A stretch of 64,000 nucleotides of DNA from Herbiconiux solani NBRC 106740. Lineage in GTDB: Bacteria > Actinomycetota > Actinomycetes > Actinomycetales > Microbacteriaceae. Below, one piece after another: positions 51,419-59,757 of the stretch (within the stretch, counting starts at the first letter, position 1; each line of letters opens with the position of its first letter). The DNA is taken from assembly GCF_001571005.1 (NCBI RefSeq), contig NZ_BCST01000009.1, positions 54,927-118,926 on the forward strand, read 5' to 3'. The notes beneath the pieces are model-generated. The model did no database searches and was not told the origin of the DNA. It worked only from the letters and a program-made list of their open reading frames with translations. Made by a program: the position numbers and the translations under genes.

Positions 51419-52630
51419 GTGCGAAAGAAACTCGTCTTCCTCTGGTCCGCCGCGGCCGATCTCGCGATCGACGGCGTGCTGGGCACGGTGTGGTTCACCC
51501 TGGTCTTCACGCTGCTCGTCACCGGCATGAGCACGATCCCCGCGCTCGGCGTGGGCGTCGGTCTCCTGTGGCTGACCGCGTGGCTCGCCACCGGCATCCG
51601 GTTCGTCGAACGGCGCCGGGCCGAGGCGATCTACGGCATCACCATCACTCCCCCGCCGCGCCGGCTGACACCAAACACCGGCTTCCTGGGCTGGCTCGCC
51701 CAGGTGTTCCTCGACACGTTCTCGGCCGCGACCTGGAAGGGCGTGCTGCACCACTTCATCACCATGGTGCTCGGCTCGGTGTTCTTCGGGATCATCTCCG
51801 GCGCGGCCGGTCTGCTCGTCGACGTGAATCGCGGGGCACTCCTCCCCGGGCTCGCCGGCCCCGTCGTGACGGCGATCGCCGCCGTTCTCGCGCTCGCCGT
51901 CCTCGTGCTCTACACCGCCGTCGCCGGCCTGGCCGATCGGGCGCTCAGCAAGGCGCTGCTCGGCACCAGCCGCACGATCGCCCTCGAAGAACGCGTCGAC
52001 GTGCTCCAGGATGCGCGGCGCGGGGCCGTCGACGCCGCCGCGGCCGAGCGGCAGCGGATCGAACGCGATCTGCACGACGGCGTGCAGCCGCGGCTGGTCT
52101 CGGTCGCGATGACCCTCGACATGGCCCGCGCGAAGCTCGCCGACGACGACCGCGCCGGCGCCTCGGCGCTGCTGGACGACGCCCACCGTGAGACCAAGCA
52201 GTCGATCACCGACCTGCGCCACCTGGCCCGCGGCATCCACCCCGCCGTGCTCACCGACCGCGGCCTCGACGCCGCCCTCTCGGCGGTGGCCCAGCACTGC
52301 ACCGTGCCGACGACCGTGCGCGCCGACCTCCCGGTCCGGCCCTCGGCCGAGACCGAGGCCGTGCTCTACTTCGTCGTCTCAGAGGCGCTCACGAATGCGA
52401 GCAAGCATTCCCGGGCCTCCGGATGCTCGGTCAGCGTCATCCAGACACCCGCCGGTGTGCGTGCGGTCATCCTCGACAACGGCGTGGGCGGCGCAGCGGC
52501 CGGGCGCGGAGGCGGCGTCGGGCTCACCGGCATGACCGATCGCGTCCGCGCGGCCGGCGGAACCCTGACCATCTCCAGCCCCGAGGGCGGCCCGACCATC
52601 ATCACCGTGGAGGTGCCATGCGCATTCTGA
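51419..52630 (+). CDS. Sensor histidine kinase (NarL-type, HisKA_3)
   Basis: A 403-residue membrane kinase. Four membrane helices in the first 170 residues form the sensor and there is no large extracytoplasmic domain. The phosphorylated His is H219 in ERDLHDGVQPRL. The ATPase part has EALTNASKHSRA (N box) and GVGLTGMTDRV (G box). It starts at GTG 51419; the frame upstream is non-coding. It overlaps the response-regulator gene by 13 bases and a DUF4097 gene follows; envelope stress or a lipid signal is a likely stimulus but not shown. Confidence 0.88.
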   Translation: MRKKLVFLWSAAADLAIDGVLGTVWFTLVFTLLVTGMSTIPALGVGVGLLWLTAWLATGIRFVERRRAEAIYGITITPPPRRLTPNTGFLGWLAQVFLDTFSAATWKGVLHHFITMVLGSVFFGIISGAAGLLVDVNRGALLPGLAGPVVTAIAAVLALAVLVLYTAVAGLADRALSKALLGTSRTIALEERVDVLQDARRGAVDAAAAERQRIERDLHDGVQPRLVSVAMTLDMARAKLADDDRAGASALLDDAHRETKQSITDLRHLARGIHPAVLTDRGLDAALSAVAQHCTVPTTVRADLPVRPSAETEAVLYFVVSEALTNASKHSRASGCSVSVIQTPAGVRAVILDNGVGGAAAGRGGGVGLTGMTDRVRAAGGTLTISSPEGGPTIITVEVPCAF

Positions 52631-53277
52631 TCGCCGAAGACTCCGTGCTGCTGCGCGCCGGTCTCGAACGCCTGCTCGCCGACGCCGGGCACACCCTGCT
52701 GCCGTCGGTCTCGACCGCCGAGGATCTGCTGCGGTCGGTCGCCGCCGATCGTCCCGATCTCGCGATCGTGGATGTGCGGATGCCGCCGACCTTCACCGAC
52801 GAGGGCATCCGCGCGGCCGTGCTGCTGCGCTCGGGTGCCGGGCCCGCCCTCCCGGTGCTCGTGCTCTCGCAGTACGTCGAGGAGCGCTACGCCGCCGAGC
52901 TCATCGCCGGCGCCTCGGGCAGTCTCGGCTATCTGCTGAAAGACCGGGTCGCGGATGTCTCCGACTTCCTCGAGGCGGTCACGGCGGTCGGCTCGGGCCA
53001 GACCGTGCTCGACCCGGAGGTGGTGGCGCAGATCGTCATCCGCTCCCGGCGCAGCGACGAGCTGGCCGGGCTCACCGCCCGCGAGCGCGAGGCGCTGCAA
53101 CTGATGGCCGAGGGGCGCTCGAACAGCTCGATCGCCGGGCGGATGCACGTGACCGAAGGCTCGGTCGAGAAGTTCATCTCGTCGATCTTCGGCAAGCTCG
53201 GGCTCTCGGCCGAGGAGAGCGGCAACCGCCGCGTTCTCGCGGTGCTGAAGTACCTGGGCGCCGATTCGCGGGCGTAG
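52618..53277 (+). CDS. Two-component response regulator, LuxR/NarL type
   Basis: A 219-residue regulator. The receiver domain has the phosphoacceptor D52 in IVDVRMPP and acidic residues at EDS, Lys in YLLKDRV; the LuxR helix-turn-helix is LTAREREALQLMAEGRSNSSIAGRMHVTEGSVEKF, about residues 150-190, given here by its position with key residues T, E and the final VEKF. It overlaps the kinase gene and is probably its partner. DUF4097 downstream is the most likely target together with the operon itself. Confidence 0.9.
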   Translation: MRILIAEDSVLLRAGLERLLADAGHTLLPSVSTAEDLLRSVAADRPDLAIVDVRMPPTFTDEGIRAAVLLRSGAGPALPVLVLSQYVEERYAAELIAGASGSLGYLLKDRVADVSDFLEAVTAVGSGQTVLDPEVVAQIVIRSRRSDELAGLTAREREALQLMAEGRSNSSIAGRMHVTEGSVEKFISSIFGKLGLSAEESGNRRVLAVLKYLGADSRA

Positions 53278-53320
53278 GCCCGTCCCCCTTTTTCTCCCTG
53301 ACACTCACGAAGGACTGATC

Positions 53321-54148
53321 ATGACGAACCCTCCTGTCTCCACCTCCCGCTCCAAGAACCGATCCCTGCGCATCGCGCTGCTCTCCGTCGGCTCGGCGCT
53401 GGTCGCCGGCCTCCTCGTCACCGGGTCGGTGCAGTTCGCCGCCGCCTCCACGGGGGAGGACGAGTCGGGCCGTTATCTCGTCGAGGAGGCGTTCACCGCG
53501 CTCGACATCGACGTGAGCGCGGCCGCCGTGACCGTGCGGTACGACGACGTCCCCGAGGCCGTGCTCGACTTCTCGGCCGGCCAGAAGGCGCTGCGCTTCG
53601 AGCACGAGGTGCGTGGCGACACGCTCGAAGTGCGCGTGGTGAACCGCGGTTGGTGGGTGTTCGGCCTGATCTCCGGCCCGTTCTCGGGGCTCGATTCGCC
53701 GCGGCTCGACGTGGTGCTGCCGAAGTCGCTCGCACCGGTCGCGCTCGACGTGCAGTCGTCGGCGGGCGACGTGGATGCGTCGGGCACGTTCGCCGCGACC
53801 GACCTGGAGACCTCGGCCGGCAACATCGACGTGGCCGGAAGTGCGGAATCGCTCCGGCTGAGCACGTCGGCCGGCAACATCGACGGCGCCGACCTCGAGG
53901 TGAGCGGAGACGTCTCGACCCACACCTCGGCAGGCAACGCCGATCTGTCGTTCGAGACGCTGCCCGCCGGACTCCGGATGCAGGGCTCGGCCGGCAACAT
54001 CACCGCCGAGCTGCCCGCGGGAGAGTACGAGATCGACGCCTCGACGTCGTTCGGCACCGTCGACCGCGGGGTGCCGAGCACGCCGGGTGCCGACCGGCAC
54101 TACTCGTTCGCGACCGACGCGGGCGACATCCACCTCCGGGCGCGCTAG
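53321..54148 (+). CDS. DUF4097 beta-strand-repeat secreted or membrane protein
   Basis: A 275-residue protein with one N-terminal membrane helix (residues about 15-40), then a right-handed beta-helix-like domain. The repeat SAGNIDVAGSAESLRL / TSAGNIDGADLEVSG / SAGNADLSFE is clear: short units of SAGN(I/A)xx occur four times. DUF4097 proteins often sit beside two-component or PspC genes and are thought to act in envelope stress. It is 43 bases after the response-regulator gene in the same direction and ends before a long palindrome. Confidence 0.82.
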   Translation: MTNPPVSTSRSKNRSLRIALLSVGSALVAGLLVTGSVQFAAASTGEDESGRYLVEEAFTALDIDVSAAAVTVRYDDVPEAVLDFSAGQKALRFEHEVRGDTLEVRVVNRGWWVFGLISGPFSGLDSPRLDVVLPKSLAPVALDVQSSAGDVDASGTFAATDLETSAGNIDVAGSAESLRLSTSAGNIDGADLEVSGDVSTHTSAGNADLSFETLPAGLRMQGSAGNITAELPAGEYEIDASTSFGTVDRGVPSTPGADRHYSFATDAGDIHLRAR

Positions 54149-54160
54149 GCCCTAGCCCTT

Positions 54161-54222
54161 CGCCGAGAAGTCACCTTTACGTCCATATCCCACGGGTTGG
54201 ACGTAAAAGTGACTACTCGGCG
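54161..54222. repeat. Long palindrome between convergent genes
   Basis: Arms of 25 bases (starting CGCCGAGAAGTCAC and ending in ACGTCCA) with a 12-base loop; 23 of 25 positions pair. Unlike the four-copy element in sequence, and A/T richer at its middle. It follows the DUF4097 stop by 12 bases and precedes the end of the large secreted protein gene; a bidirectional terminator or a repeat of another family is possible. Confidence 0.85.
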
Positions 54223-54281
54223 AGGTGGGGGTGGGGTGGGGGCGGGGTGGGCGCGAGGTGCGGGGCCCACCCCACCCGGGA

Positions 54282-57200
54282 CTAGCCGGCCGCGCAGGGG
54301 GTGAGGGACTCGACCTCGGGGGCCAGGGTGTTCGGGCCTCCGAGGAGCGTCACCCGGTCGGCACCCAGATCGCGGATCTGCTGCAGCGTCTCCGCCGGGA
54401 TGCACGTGCCCGGGACCGTGAACAGCGGCGCACCGACCCGCGGGGCGAGCGCGGAGCCGGAGAGCGCATCCGGGAACTTCTCCCCGGTCGCGATCAGCAC
54501 CCGGTCGGCCCGGTCGAAGAAGTGCGCGTCGATGGCCCGCGACGACTCGTACCGGTCGGCTCCCGCGAGACGCTCGGTCGGTGCGATCGCGTTCGCCGAA
54601 GCGAGGATGCCCGGGCTGACCGAGTTCTCACCGCCGGCGATCACGATCGAGGTGACCCCCAGGTCGCGCAGCAGCTGCTGCGTGGCCGCATCCAACTCGC
54701 CCGCGGCACCGTCGACCAGGATCACCGGACCCTGATCGCCGATCGCCGCGCCCGCCGAGAGGGCGTCGGGGAAGGTCGTCCCGGTCGCGAGCACCGCCAT
54801 CGGGGCCGTGCCCGGGAACGCGTCGCGGGCGACGATCCGGGACGACTCGAAGCGGTCGGCGCCCTGCAGTCGCGAGACCGTCCCGAAGGCCGAGAGGGCC
54901 TTCTCGACCTCGAGGCTCACGGTCGAGGCGCCACCGACGATCACGATGCGCTCGGGGTTCAGGCGATCGAGCTCGGCACGCACCGAGTCGGGGAGGGTGC
55001 CGGCCTGCGTGAGCAGGATGGGCGCATCCGAGACCGCGGCGGCCGGAGCGGCCGAGAGCGCGTCGGGGAACACCTCGCCCGAGGCGACGTACACGACCTT
55101 CGACCCGTCCGGGAAGGCGTCGCGGGAGGCCGCGGCCGAGACCGCGTACCGGTCCTCGCCGTCGATGCGATCGGCCGCCGGGCGCACGCCGCCGGACTCG
55201 CCCGGGGGCAGCACCGACAGGGCGACCAGGCCGGCCTGCCCGTCCTGCCACTCGGTCGACAGGGCGACGTAGCGCGCGGTCTGACCGACCGGCACCGACC
55301 CGAAGGCCGAGCCCGCGGCGAGCGGGGCGACGTCGCGGAAGGTGATGCCGTCGTCGCTGACCGAGACCGTCGCGGCCGGGGTGTTCCGGCCGTCCCAGAC
55401 GGTCGTGACCGTGCCGATCTCCTTCTCGGAACCGAGGTCGGTGACCATGCGGCCACCGGCGCCCGGGGTCCAGGAGGTCGCGGCATCCCCGTCGACGGCG
55501 AGCTCGGGCGAGGTCATCCCCGCGGGCAGCACCGAGGCCGGGAAGGTCAGCGTGCTGAGCGCGAGGTCGCGCACCGGGTAGGGCGCGGTGCCGGCAAAGG
55601 TCACCGTGGCGGCACCATTGCGGGCGGCACCGTCCAGCGGCACGGTACGGACGGCCTGGTTCTGCAGGTTCGTCAGCTCCACGCTCGCGGGGGCCGTGCT
55701 CGAGAGCTCGACCGTGCGGGCGTCGTCGACGGTCGCGGTGAGCGTTCCGCTCCTCGCCTCCGCCGTCGGCACCGACGCACGCGGCGTCAGCACGACCGCC
55801 GAACCGGCCGGAATGGCCAGGTCGAGGCTCGACGAGTTCTCTTCGAGGCGCTGGGTGCCCTCGAAGAGCGGCACCGAGTCGCCCGAGTAGGGCAGGTCGA
55901 TCGTGGCCGTCACGGCGGCGCCGGTCAGGTTGAACGCGGTGAGGTAGCCGTCGATCGAGCTCACCTGCACGCCCTCGGCGGCCGTGGTGGGCTGGGGCGC
56001 GGCCTGCTGGGCGGCGGTGGCCGCGGCATCCCCGGGCACCATCTCGATCAGGAAGGGACCGGTCCCCTTGTCGGCCAGGCGCACCTTGTGCTCGTTTGCC
56101 TTCTCCGTCGACACGAGGATCGGGGCGTCGGTGTCGCGCACCACGAAGCCCGCCTCACCCTCGACGTTCAGCCACTTGCCCGTGCTCGAGGTGATCCGGT
56201 CGCCGACGTAGCGGAACGAGGCGGCGTCCTGCCAGGTCTCGCCGTCGAGCGAGGTCTGGATGCGGTACTCGCGTCCCGCCGAGGCCTCCCAGCCGAGCTG
56301 CACCTTCGACACGTCGACCGCGTCGCCGAGGTCGACCTGGATCCAGGAGTCGGCACGGAGGCGGTCGTCGCGGGAGACGGCCCAGCGGGTGTTCCCGTCG
56401 CCGTCGGTGACCGCGGAGGCGGGCTTCCCCGTGTCCTCGCTCGACGCGGTCGCCGGCTTGCGGGCGGCCAGGTCGACGCCCTCGGGAGAGAGGGCGCGGA
56501 AGTGGTAGAGCGAGTAGCCGTAGGTCGGAGCACCCTCGACACCCTGCATCCGCACGTAGCGCGCCTCGACCGGCGCGGCGACCTCGGAGCCCGGGGGCGT
56601 GAGCTCGACCGTGTCGGTGCGGGCGACGTTCGCGTCGGCGCTTCCCGTGTAGGCCTTCTGGGTGGTCCAGGTCTGCCCGTCGGTCGAGGTCTGCACGAGG
56701 TACCGGTCGCCCGCGCTGGCCTCCCAGGCCAGGCGCGCGGCCGAGACGGTCTGCTCCTGGCCGAGGTCGACCTGGATCCAGGAGTCGGTGCGCGTGCGGT
56801 CGGCGGTCGAGACGGCCCAGCGGCTCGACGCATCCGCATCCGTCACCTTCGAGGCGCCGCGGCCGTTCGCCGTGTCCTCGCTCGAGGCCTGGGCGGGCTT
56901 GCCCGCGGCCAGGTCGGAGGTGACCAGGGGGTCGGAGCCGTAGACGTGGAACGAGAACAGCGAGTAGCCGAACTTCGCATTGCCCTGCTGGCCCTGCATG
57001 CGGATGTAGCGTGCCGTCACCGGGTCGAAGGTGAGCGTGTCGACGCGCGCCGCCTTGGCGTCGAGCGGGTCGGCGGGGCGCACGACGGGCAGCGGTGCCG
57101 AGGTGACCTCGCCCTCCGCGGTCGTGTAGGTGCGGGTGCCGTCGAGGCCGTCGTAGCCGTTGAGGTTCAGGTTGCGCACGGTGACGCTGCCGTCGTCGGA

Positions 57201-58970
57201 TCCCGCTCCGGTGGAGGCGTAGACCGCCGCACCGGTCGGGAGGGTGGCCTGCCCGGCGTAGCCGTCGCCGATCCGGAACACGGATGCGGTGCCCTCGAAG
57301 CCGTCACGCGGACCGGTGTAGGTGGTCGTCACCCGGTCGTCGACCTTCGCCGAGGTCTTCGGGTAGAGGTACGGGTTCGAGCCCGAGATGTTGAACAGCC
57401 AGGAGTCGTGGCTCGGCACCCAGGGGAACTTGACGAAGCCGTCGTGGCTGGAGGCCGCGGCCCACGCGTCGGAGGACTGCTGCACCGTGAGGCCGGGGAC
57501 CGCACCGAAGTCACGCACGCCGGAGAGGTGCTGGAAGAACTCGTCCTCGGGAGTGGGCTGCACGACGCCGTCGGCCGACTCGGCGGCCTCGACGTGCAGG
57601 AGGTAGGAGATGCCGATCTCGGCGCGCGCCTCGGGCTCGTACTTCGGCTCGCCGGAGAACTTGGCGAGGCGGTAGACGGGCTCGTAGGCCTGATAGTCCT
57701 CGAGCGCCGAGGCCAGTCCGGCCTCCGCCCGCACCGCGTCGGGGTCGCGCTGCACCTGGCCGAGGAAGGCCATCGGCAGCACGTCGCGGCCGTAGAGGTA
57801 CTCGCGGTCGTTGACCATCGGCATGAAGGGCTCGCCCTGCGCCGACATCACCATCTTCACCGACTCCCAGAGCTCGGCCGAGTTGGGCTGGTGGGTGAGG
57901 ATCTCGGGCAGCGGCTGGTCGTTCAGGATGAACTGGATCGCATTGCGCCCGCCCGAGCGCCAGATGTCGGACTGGTAGTGCGGGCCGAACGATCCGTGGT
58001 TCTCGACGATGTAGGTGTCGTGGATCGTGTGCATCGTGTTGCTGGAGACCGGGGCTCCGGCGACCACGGCCGGGTTGTTGAGGTCGGCGGTGGGCTGGCC
58101 GGCGGCGTTGCGGCCCCAGTCGTTGAGCTGCTGGGACCACCGGGCGGCGTCGGGGTTCTCGGGCGCCCAGGCGAGGCCGGGTGCGAGGGCCTGGGTGTAG
58201 ACGCCGGATTCCTCCTGGGCCGTGTCGCCCAGGTACTTGCCGGTCGGCCAGTCGGCGGTCCAGCTGCCGGAGAGCGGGTCGTTGCCGTAGGCGAGGTCGG
58301 CCGTGTAGGCCGACTGCCCGGTCGCGATCGTGGTCAGGTTCGCCTGGGTCTGCGCATCCAGCTGGTCCCAGAGGAGCTTGCCTGCGTCGAGGAAGTAGGA
58401 CTGGAAGGTCGAATCCCAGAACAGCTGCTTGCCCCAGTTGCCGGCCGGGTTGACCAGCCGGTTCGAGGCGGCGTAGCGGGTGATCGTGGAGAGCGTCTTC
58501 TGGCGCAGCTCCTCCTTCGAGATGCCGGCGAGCTGCTCGTCGTACTCGCCGTGCGTGAGGAGCACGGCGTTGCCGAGCACGACGCCGAAGTTGAAGTCCT
58601 TGAGCTGGTAGGCGTTGATCGCCGGATCCCAGACCGTGTTCACCCAGCGGGTGTGGCGGAGGAGGGCCGCGTAATAGTCGGCGGCGATGGAGTCGGGGGC
58701 GTCGTAGGCGGGGGGTGCGGCGTCGGCGGGGGCGGGCTGGGCTGCTTGGCCGGTGTGGGCTGCTCCGGCTGCGGTGCCGGTCGCGGTGCCGCCGGTCGCT
58801 GCAGCGGCCGGGGCCGCGACGGCGAGGAGGGGGATGGCGACGCAGACGGCGGCAGCGGTGCCGATCGCCTTGCGGAACGCCCGGGAGCGGCGGGAGCGGC
58901 GGGAGCCGCCATCCGGGTCGGTGAGGGCCTCGGTGCCCCGGGCGGGGCTGAGGCGGGCTGGTCGGGTCAT
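54282..58970 (-). CDS. Large secreted multidomain protein: barrel-like domain, two F5/8 type C domains, three wall-binding repeats
   Basis: A 1562-residue exported protein. A long basic N-terminus and a hydrophobic segment (about 36-58) form the signal. Residues about 90-640 are helical and Trp/Tyr rich (TVWDPAINAYQLKDFNFGV, LFWDSTFQSYFLDAG, ENHGSFGPHYQSDIWRSGG), resembling alpha/alpha-toroid polysaccharide enzymes, but I cannot place it in a family. Two F5/8 type C carbohydrate-binding domains follow (about 680-825 and 830-925; WIQVDLGQ and WIQVDLGD). After beta-type linkers come three CWB2 repeats (about 1265-1562; RIDGEDRYAVS, RLQGADRFESS, RLAGADRYESS). AGGAG precedes ATG 58970. Polysaccharide attack at the cell surface is inferred. 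Confidence 0.82.
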   Translation of the reverse strand: MTRPARLSPARGTEALTDPDGGSRRSRRSRAFRKAIGTAAAVCVAIPLLAVAAPAAAATGGTATGTAAGAAHTGQAAQPAPADAAPPAYDAPDSIAADYYAALLRHTRWVNTVWDPAINAYQLKDFNFGVVLGNAVLLTHGEYDEQLAGISKEELRQKTLSTITRYAASNRLVNPAGNWGKQLFWDSTFQSYFLDAGKLLWDQLDAQTQANLTTIATGQSAYTADLAYGNDPLSGSWTADWPTGKYLGDTAQEESGVYTQALAPGLAWAPENPDAARWSQQLNDWGRNAAGQPTADLNNPAVVAGAPVSSNTMHTIHDTYIVENHGSFGPHYQSDIWRSGGRNAIQFILNDQPLPEILTHQPNSAELWESVKMVMSAQGEPFMPMVNDREYLYGRDVLPMAFLGQVQRDPDAVRAEAGLASALEDYQAYEPVYRLAKFSGEPKYEPEARAEIGISYLLHVEAAESADGVVQPTPEDEFFQHLSGVRDFGAVPGLTVQQSSDAWAAASSHDGFVKFPWVPSHDSWLFNISGSNPYLYPKTSAKVDDRVTTTYTGPRDGFEGTASVFRIGDGYAGQATLPTGAAVYASTGAGSDDGSVTVRNLNLNGYDGLDGTRTYTTAEGEVTSAPLPVVRPADPLDAKAARVDTLTFDPVTARYIRMQGQQGNAKFGYSLFSFHVYGSDPLVTSDLAAGKPAQASSEDTANGRGASKVTDADASSRWAVSTADRTRTDSWIQVDLGQEQTVSAARLAWEASAGDRYLVQTSTDGQTWTTQKAYTGSADANVARTDTVELTPPGSEVAAPVEARYVRMQGVEGAPTYGYSLYHFRALSPEGVDLAARKPATASSEDTGKPASAVTDGDGNTRWAVSRDDRLRADSWIQVDLGDAVDVSKVQLGWEASAGREYRIQTSLDGETWQDAASFRYVGDRITSSTGKWLNVEGEAGFVVRDTDAPILVSTEKANEHKVRLADKGTGPFLIEMVPGDAAATAAQQAAPQPTTAAEGVQVSSIDGYLTAFNLTGAAVTATIDLPYSGDSVPLFEGTQRLEENSSSLDLAIPAGSAVVLTPRASVPTAEARSGTLTATVDDARTVELSSTAPASVELTNLQNQAVRTVPLDGAARNGAATVTFAGTAPYPVRDLALSTLTFPASVLPAGMTSPELAVDGDAATSWTPGAGGRMVTDLGSEKEIGTVTTVWDGRNTPAATVSVSDDGITFRDVAPLAAGSAFGSVPVGQTARYVALSTEWQDGQAGLVALSVLPPGESGGVRPAADRIDGEDRYAVSAAASRDAFPDGSKVVYVASGEVFPDALSAAPAAAVSDAPILLTQAGTLPDSVRAELDRLNPERIVIVGGASTVSLEVEKALSAFGTVSRLQGADRFESSRIVARDAFPGTAPMAVLATGTTFPDALSAGAAIGDQGPVILVDGAAGELDAATQQLLRDLGVTSIVIAGGENSVSPGILASANAIAPTERLAGADRYESSRAIDAHFFDRADRVLIATGEKFPDALSGSALAPRVGAPLFTVPGTCIPAETLQQIRDLGADRVTLLGGPNTLAPEVESLTPCAAG

Positions 58971-59046
58971 GTCGTCTCCTGTGAGAAGTACGCGCCTCGA
59001 GGGTGGAGTGCTGCGCAGGTCGGACTCATGACACCCGCCGCCATAG

Positions 59047-59103
59047 GACAACGTTGTCATGTGGGTTTCGACGAGACTATCCACAGCGTCCCCTCCAGGT
59101 CAA
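59047..59103 (-). promoter_or_regulatory. Promoter and LacI-type operator of the large secreted protein
   Basis: On the minus strand TTGACC (59103-59098), an 18-base spacer and TAGTCT (59079-59074) form a promoter. The perfect palindrome GACAACGTTGTC (59047-59058) lies about 10-20 bases past the transcription start, as for a LacI-family operator with an AACGTT core. Confidence 0.7.
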
Positions 59104-59135
59104 CCACCCTTCGACAGGACGGTAATCTTGGTGCG

Positions 59136-59690
59136 ATGACCATCACCGCTTCCGCCGACGGCTCCGCGCTCGGCAATCCCGGGCCCGCGGGCTGGGCCTG
59201 GTACGTCGACGACGACACCTGGGGGGCCGGCGGCTGGCCGCACGGCACCAACAACATGGGCGAGCTGAAGGCGGTGCTCGAGCTCTTCCGCGCCACCGCG
59301 CACGTCGACGACGATCTGCACGTGCTCTGCGACAGCCAGTACGTGATCAACACGATCACGAAGTGGATGCCGGGGTGGAAGCGCAAGGGCTGGCGCAAGG
59401 GCGACGGCAAGCCGGTGATGAACCTCGACCTCATCAAGGAGATCGACGACGCCATCCGCGGCCGCCGGTACACCTTCGAGTGGGTGCGCGGCCACGTCGG
59501 GCACGTGATGAACGAAGCGGCGGATGCGCGGGCTCGCGCGGCCGCGGAGGCCTACCAGCGCGGGCGCGAGCCCGACACGGGCCCCGGTTTCCCGGGGGCC
59601 GCGCCGGTCGCCCCGGCTTCGCCTTCGTCAGCTGCGTCGTCGGCGCCGGCCGCCGCGCCCGTCACGCCGCCTCCCGCCACGCTGTTCTAG
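59136..59690 (+). CDS. rnhA: Ribonuclease HI
   Basis: A 184-residue RNase H that removes RNA from RNA-DNA hybrids. All four carboxylates are present: Asp in ASADGSALGNPG, Glu in NNMGELKAVLE, Asp in LCDSQYVI and Asp in NEAADARARA, and the basic handle WMPGWKRKGWRKGDGK is intact. The last 40 residues are Ala/Pro/Ser rich and probably flexible. TAATCT (59123-59128) is seven bases before the ATG, so the mRNA is probably leaderless. It is divergent from the large secreted protein. The very long open frame through the opposite gene that ends here is not real. Confidence 0.93.
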   Translation: MTITASADGSALGNPGPAGWAWYVDDDTWGAGGWPHGTNNMGELKAVLELFRATAHVDDDLHVLCDSQYVINTITKWMPGWKRKGWRKGDGKPVMNLDLIKEIDDAIRGRRYTFEWVRGHVGHVMNEAADARARAAAEAYQRGREPDTGPGFPGAAPVAPASPSSAASSAPAAAPVTPPPATLF

Positions 59691-59757
59691 CGGGCGGGTC
59701 GGCTTCTCGCCGACGGCTCTGCCTTGAGGTCGCTGGTCCCGTCCCAGAGCGGATCGG

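Noticed and set aside
54225..59690. An 1821-codon open frame on the plus strand
   Set aside because: It runs antisense through the large secreted protein gene, is Arg/Gly/Val-rich without domains, and only its last 185 codons (RNase HI from 59136) are real. Long antisense frames are usual at this G+C content.
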